Part shown: in pieces, positions 22,070-25,854 of the stretch
How the letters are laid out: the number at the start of each line of letters is the position of its first letter
How positions within the stretch are numbered: the stretch's first letter is position 1
Source of the DNA: Acidilobaceae archaeon UBA158
Lineage (GTDB): Archaea > Thermoproteota > Thermoprotei_A > Sulfolobales > Acidilobaceae
Reading direction: 5' to 3'
NCBI GenBank assembly: GCA_002506595.1
Contig: DAXV01000002.1
Location: 47,113 to 72,966, forward strand
Length of the DNA: 25,854 bases
The notes under the pieces: generated by a model
Database searches by the model: none
What the model saw: the letters and a program-made list of their open reading frames with translations, nothing else
What the model was told of the DNA's origin: nothing
Position numbers and translations under genes: made by a program

Positions 22070-23320
22070 ATGGCATCTAATATATCTAGTGGATCTGTTC
22101 CTCATTTACCTGGTATGGAAGTGACTGAATTATCAAAAAACACATATGAGGTATACATAGGGCCAGCACATCCAGGATCTGGACATATGAGAATAATAGT
22201 TGAAGTTGATGGAGACGTTATGGTAAGAGTAGATCCTGATATAGGATTTGTTCATAGGACAATGGAAAAGCTTGCTGAAGGAAGAGATTGGATAAAGAAT
22301 ATACCGTTATTTGAAAGAATGGCAATATTAGATGCATGTAATATAACGTTGCCTTACGTTGAGGCTGTTGAGAGATTATTAGGCACGGAGCCACCAGATA
22401 GGGCCAGATATTTAAGGACTTTACTTTGTGAAATAAATAGAATTGCAAGCCATTTATATGGAATGGGGATTTTTGGAGTATTTTTAGGTCATTCAACTTT
22501 ATATATGTGGGCATTTGGAGATAGAGAAGTCTTTATTGATTTAGCAGAACAAATGACAGGAGCAAGATTAACACATTCTTATCCTGTATTTGGAGGAGTA
22601 AGAAGAGACATACCTGATGATTTTCCAGAAAATGCAAGAAAGGCAACTAAATATATGAGGAATAGATTAAATGAATATGCCAAGATATTCCTGAATAATC
22701 CTAATATAAGAAGTAGACTTGAAAACGTAGGAATAATGTCTAAGAATTTGGCAACAGAGTTAGGAATTGTTGGGCCTAACTTAAGAGCTAGCGGAGTCAG
22801 ATATGATGTAAGACTCAATGAACCATACGAAGCTTATGGAGATGTAGAGTTTGAGATACCAGTTTTTGAAGAAGGAGATTCATTAGCAAGAGCATGGGCT
22901 AGAGTTGAAGAAATCAGACAAAGCTTAAATATAATAGAACAAGCTGTAGATTGGCTAGAAAAACACCCAAGAGAAAACTTCATGCATGAAAAGTTTTGGA
23001 AGACAGCACCTAAATTATATAAAGATGTATTTTCAGGACAAATAGATTATGCAGGTAAATATAGAGTAAAGTTGATGCCATTATTTGCATCATTAAAGGT
23101 TCCTCCTGGTAAAGCGTTTGCAAGGGTCGAGGCTGGTAGAGGAGAAATGGTATATTATGTTGAAAGCGATGGTGAAGATGTACCATATAGGGTAAGAGTT
23201 GTTTCCCCATCATTTAGAAATGTCATAGCTTTTAAGTATTTGATGCCAGGTCATAGATTAATGGATCTTCCTGCGATATATGGTAGTTTTGACTATTTCC
23301 CACCCGAATGGGATAGGTGA
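22070..23320 (+). CDS. nuoD: Complex I subunit D (49-kDa subunit)
   Basis: A 416-residue subunit forming much of the quinone-binding pocket, related to NiFe-hydrogenase large subunits but without their nickel-binding cysteines. Recognisable segments include VYIGPAHPGSGHMR, PDIGFVHRTMEKLAEGRDW, ASHLYGMGIFGVF, VGPNLRASGVRYDVR and, near the C-terminus, ARVEAGRGEMVYYV. ATG 22070 lies 5 nt after GGTGGT, which overlaps the nuoC stop codon. Length is normal for an unfused NuoD. nuoH starts 5 bases beyond its stop. Confidence 0.97.
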   Translation: MASNISSGSVPHLPGMEVTELSKNTYEVYIGPAHPGSGHMRIIVEVDGDVMVRVDPDIGFVHRTMEKLAEGRDWIKNIPLFERMAILDACNITLPYVEAVERLLGTEPPDRARYLRTLLCEINRIASHLYGMGIFGVFLGHSTLYMWAFGDREVFIDLAEQMTGARLTHSYPVFGGVRRDIPDDFPENARKATKYMRNRLNEYAKIFLNNPNIRSRLENVGIMSKNLATELGIVGPNLRASGVRYDVRLNEPYEAYGDVEFEIPVFEEGDSLARAWARVEEIRQSLNIIEQAVDWLEKHPRENFMHEKFWKTAPKLYKDVFSGQIDYAGKYRVKLMPLFASLKVPPGKAFARVEAGRGEMVYYVESDGEDVPYRVRVVSPSFRNVIAFKYLMPGHRLMDLPAIYGSFDYFPPEWDR

Positions 23321-23325
23321 TTTTT

Positions 23326-24369
23326 ATGAATGTTTGGTATCTTATATATAGGGTAATAATTGATGATATAATATTTTATCCTCCAATATATCAATTTTTA
23401 ATAATACCTGGTTTAATAGCAGCGCTTATAGTTGCTTTAATTATAATTTGGTTTGAAAGGAAGGCTGCAGCGTTTGTTCAGATGAGATATGGGCCAAGAG
23501 AAATAGCACCTAAAATTGGAGGAGCTATACAGCTGGTTGCTGATTTAACAAGATACGCATTACAAGAAATTATAATACCTGAAACAGTAGATGTTCTACC
23601 TTACTTATTATCACCAATTATAATGATTATCTTAGCTTTGCTACCTTTAGAAGCTGTTCCAATAACATCTATAAGGACTTATTATCCAATACCACCTGAC
23701 TACAGTTTGTTAATTGCTGTTGCTTTAAGTACGTTATCTCCATTATTTATAATAATTATGTCATGGGCTAGCAATAATAAATTTGCTGTTGTTGGAGGCG
23801 TTAGAGAGTCATTTATAATTACAGCATATGAACTTATTGCAGTTTTAGGTTTCTTATCAGTGGCAGCAATGACTCAATCATTTAATTTGGTGCAAATTGT
23901 TAATTTGCAAATGTCAGGTAAATGGTTTGGTTTATTAAATCCAATAGCATTATTGGTTGTATTTATTGCAGTGTTGATGAGTACAAGCGGATTTCCATTT
24001 GAGATACCAGATTCTGAAAGCGAGTTGGTTGCAGGACCATATACAGAATATACTGGTTTATTGTATGGCCTAAATATGGGAGGTGCATATATTAAAAGAT
24101 GGGTATTCAGCATTTTAATTACAATAGTGTTTTTAGGAGGTTGGGCACCTTATAGACCAACTCCTGGAATTATTACTGGATATTTTATTCCAAGTCTTAT
24201 AATTTCCATAAAGGCTTTGATAGTTATGGCTATAATGAGCTTCTTAAGAAGTGTTTATGGAAGGTATAGAGTTGATCAAGCTTTGGGAATTGCATGGGAG
24301 ATTTTGATACCTTTAACATTAGTAGCCTTCGGTTTAGGCCTGGCAGAAGCATATTTTGGTATAATTTAA
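23326..24369 (+). CDS. nuoH: Complex I subunit H
   Basis: A 347-residue membrane subunit that anchors the hydrophilic arm and forms part of the quinone channel. About eight transmembrane helices are apparent. The first cytoplasmic loop has FERKAAAFVQMRYGPRE, the NuoH signature, and the later loop has GFPFEIPDSESELVAGPYTEY, corresponding to the family's R-xPFDLPEaEsELvaGf-tEY segment. ATG 23326 follows AGGTGA (23315-23320), which overlaps the nuoD stop codon. It is followed by nuoI after 10 bases. Confidence 0.96.
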   Translation: MNVWYLIYRVIIDDIIFYPPIYQFLIIPGLIAALIVALIIIWFERKAAAFVQMRYGPREIAPKIGGAIQLVADLTRYALQEIIIPETVDVLPYLLSPIIMIILALLPLEAVPITSIRTYYPIPPDYSLLIAVALSTLSPLFIIIMSWASNNKFAVVGGVRESFIITAYELIAVLGFLSVAAMTQSFNLVQIVNLQMSGKWFGLLNPIALLVVFIAVLMSTSGFPFEIPDSESELVAGPYTEYTGLLYGLNMGGAYIKRWVFSILITIVFLGGWAPYRPTPGIITGYFIPSLIISIKALIVMAIMSFLRSVYGRYRVDQALGIAWEILIPLTLVAFGLGLAEAYFGII

Positions 24370-24379
24370 GGTGATATAA

Positions 24380-25006
24380 ATGCCAGCAAAAGTTGCTTTA
24401 AAGAGAAATCCGAAGAAAAATCCGTTAGGGAGGGTGTTTTCAGGAAATATAGGAGCTTTAGCTGTAGGTCTTAAATATTTCTTTGATCCAAATAGGATAA
24501 CATTGCTATATCCGCATGAATATATTAAACTGAGACAAGGATATAGGGGTTATATAATATTAATACAGGAAAAATGCATAAGTTGTTCATCATGTGCAAG
24601 GATTTGCCCGGCTAGAGCTATGAAAATGCTATCTGTTAAAGTATTTGATAAAAGGCTAAAGAAGGAAATGGTCAAAAAGTTTCCAGTAATAAACTATAAT
24701 AGGTGTATATTCTGTGGGTATTGTGTAGATGTATGTCCTACTGAAGCATTATATCATGTACCATATCATGATTTAGTTTATATGAATATGCAAGACATGA
24801 TTTTATCTTTAGAAGACTTTCAAAAAGAACCTGAAGATGTTACTGCAAAAGAAGGGTTGCCAATAAAGTATATATTTGATGAGAAGAAAGGATTAGTCAA
24901 GGTAAAATATGAAGAGGAGAAAAAAGAAGTTGTTCAACCACAACAATCGCAACAGCAAAAGGAAAATCCTCAATCAAAGCAAGTTGATAAAGGGGGTGTT
25001 AGCTGA
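24380..25006 (+). CDS. nuoI: Complex I subunit I (2x[4Fe-4S] ferredoxin-type subunit)
   Basis: A 208-residue peripheral subunit carrying clusters N6a and N6b. Two complete CxxCxxCxxxCP motifs are present: CISCSSCARICPA and CIFCGYCVDVCPTE. Beyond about residue 150 the chain leaves the conserved fold and ends in a Lys/Glu/Gln-rich tail (about 30 residues, including QPQQSQQQKENPQ) that is probably disordered and not part of the core. ATG 24380 follows AGGTGA. The TGA stop shares its last base with the ATG of nuoJ. Confidence 0.96.
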   Translation: MPAKVALKRNPKKNPLGRVFSGNIGALAVGLKYFFDPNRITLLYPHEYIKLRQGYRGYIILIQEKCISCSSCARICPARAMKMLSVKVFDKRLKKEMVKKFPVINYNRCIFCGYCVDVCPTEALYHVPYHDLVYMNMQDMILSLEDFQKEPEDVTAKEGLPIKYIFDEKKGLVKVKYEEEKKEVVQPQQSQQQKENPQSKQVDKGGVS

Positions 25007-25500
25007 TGAATCCAATAAATTTATTGCCATTATTTGCCTTAATATTAGGCGTTGCATCAATTATTTCAGCATATTTTGTAATTAAAATTAAGGACTTAAT
25101 TTATGCAAGTTCTATGTTAGCAGTATTGGCTTCAATAATATCAGCATTAATTGCTTTGCTAGGATTTGGCATTGTGTCAGCATATTTGGTTTTGGTTTAC
25201 GTAGGTGCAGCAGTTATGTTTATAATAATAGCTATTTCAATGGTAGGAGTTGGGAGTAAAGAATCCAAAGAACCTTTCTTAGGAATTGCAGTTGGAGCAA
25301 CATTAGCAGTTACAATAGGCATTGTGATATTAGCAGGCAAATTCTATAACTTATATACCTATCCGCAATATATAACTGTAACACAAGCAGCTTCTGGCCT
25401 TTTAACTCATTATTTGCCTGTAGTTGCATTAATAATAATTGCTCAAGCAGCAACGTTAGTTGAAGCAATAAGTATATCTAGAAGGGGGGAGAAGAAATGA
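25006..25500 (+). CDS. nuoJ: Complex I subunit J
   Basis: A 164-residue integral membrane subunit with about five transmembrane helices, including the conserved segment LVYVGAAVMFIIIAISMVG, which contains the pi-bulge helix of NuoJ. ATG 25006 overlaps the nuoI stop codon by one base (TGATG), with a GGGGG-rich ribosome-binding site in the last nuoI codons. Its end overlaps nuoK by four bases. Confidence 0.92.
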   Translation: MNPINLLPLFALILGVASIISAYFVIKIKDLIYASSMLAVLASIISALIALLGFGIVSAYLVLVYVGAAVMFIIIAISMVGVGSKESKEPFLGIAVGATLAVTIGIVILAGKFYNLYTYPQYITVTQAASGLLTHYLPVVALIIIAQAATLVEAISISRRGEKK

Positions 25501-25811
25501 TTGTTGTAGATCAATTAACGGGTTTAGTTGTAATGATAAGTGCAGCAATAATAATAGGTATTGGGAGTTATGGAGTTACATCATCTAAAAGTCTATTTAG
25601 ACAATTATTGTCGATTGAAGTAATATTTAATGGTTTATTGGTTCTAGTTTTATCTTTAATTTCTTTTGATGCGATGATGGCAACCTATTTTGGAATTATA
25701 ATTATAAGTGTTGTTTCTGCAGAGGTAATAGTTGTTGTTTCAATATTGGTTGCATATATGAGGCAGTCTAAGTCATTGAGTTCTGAAGATCTTGAGGAAG
25801 GGGGTGTTTGA
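25497..25811 (+). CDS. nuoK: Complex I subunit K
   Basis: A 104-residue, three-helix membrane subunit, MrpC-like. The two functional glutamates are present in LSIEVIFNG (helix 2) and VSAEVIVVV (helix 3), matching the Glu pair of NuoK used in proton transfer. The ATG lies in the ATGA overlap with the nuoJ stop codon, and a GGGGGGAG site sits just upstream. The stop codon overlaps the next ATG by one base. Length is normal. Confidence 0.94.
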   Translation: MIVVDQLTGLVVMISAAIIIGIGSYGVTSSKSLFRQLLSIEVIFNGLLVLVLSLISFDAMMATYFGIIIISVVSAEVIVVVSILVAYMRQSKSLSSEDLEEGGV

Positions 25812-25854
25812 TGGTGTTATTGAATTTCCCTGCATTATGGCTTACTTTATTATT
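25811..25854 (+). CDS. Partial start of the next complex I membrane subunit (probably NuoL-type)
   Basis: The first 14 codons (MVLLNFPALWLTLL) of an ORF that runs off the window. ATG 25811 shares one base with the nuoK stop codon and follows GGGGGTG. It is hydrophobic from the start. In archaeal nuo operons the gene after nuoK is usually an antiporter-like subunit, nuoL most often, though M or N is possible; 14 residues cannot decide. Confidence 0.6.
   Translation, partial: MVLLNFPALWLTLL

Noticed and set aside
22218..23213. Minus-strand ORFs of 67-98 codons opposite nuoD
   Set aside because: They overlap a strongly conserved gene in antisense, have no ribosome-binding sites and no recognisable motifs.
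1..25854. tRNA, rRNA genes and CRISPR arrays
   Set aside because: I looked in all intergenic gaps for cloverleaf-like GC islands, and for regularly spaced direct repeats, and found none; the only GC-rich islands are the sRNA at 8630-8690 and the hairpin at 49-78.

Overview
The window is about 26 kb of chromosome from a very AT-rich (roughly 30% GC by eye) thermophilic crenarchaeote. The evidence is a two-domain Cdc48 ATPase, FEN1 with a PCNA-binding tail, an archaeal-type ProRS ending in Tyr, an EF-2 with the diphthamide histidine, prefoldin beta, the short crenarchaeal XPF nuclease, a lone A-type ATPase proteolipid gene, and an 11-subunit-type complex I operon lacking the NADH module. Caldisphaera/Acidilobus-like Acidilobales are my best guess; that placement is inference. 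Many genes begin with TTG, 5-8 nt after a clear GGTGA or GGGGAG ribosome-binding site, and I moved several starts downstream for this reason.

Layout. (1) 49-1915, minus strand: a radical SAM enzyme and a small unknown partner, followed by a GC-rich hairpin at the window edge. (2) 2215-5805, plus strand: cdc48, a winged-helix gene, then fen1. (3) 5892-8690: a minus-strand NusA-like/KH protein, a plus-strand ATP synthase proteolipid gene, proS, and just after proS a likely antisense-oriented C/D box sRNA. (4) 8700-11787: a gene-poor stretch, then two adjacent but different MFS transporters. (5) 11851-16929, plus strand: a UbiE-like methyltransferase, a polyprenyl diphosphate synthase, protein-isoaspartate methyltransferase and EF-2. 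(6) 16933-20208, minus strand: a tight five-gene cluster transcribed as prefoldin beta, DHH phosphoesterase, XPF nuclease, DUF371 and a JAMM-motif protein. (7) 20535 to the end, plus strand: the complex I operon nuoA-B-C-D-H-I-J-K and the first codons of the next membrane subunit.

How the genes fit together. Most of the window is housekeeping: protein unfolding and folding (Cdc48, prefoldin), DNA repair and replication (FEN1, XPF, possibly the DHH protein), translation (ProRS, EF-2, a probable rRNA- or tRNA-modifying sRNA) and energy conservation (A-ATPase proteolipid, complex I). The methyltransferase and prenyl synthase could feed the isoprenoid quinone that complex I reduces, but that link is inferred only from family and proximity.

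The most interesting observations are the C/D box sRNA after proS; a 79-bp stretch that is identical at nucleotide level between the two ATPase domains of cdc48, which suggests gene conversion; a complete JAMM metal-binding signature in an otherwise unfamiliar protein at the end of a repair/chaperone cluster; a perfect 11-bp inverted repeat in the divergent prefoldin/nuo promoter region; and a hairpin at the left edge whose pairing works only as minus-strand RNA (or with G.T pairs).
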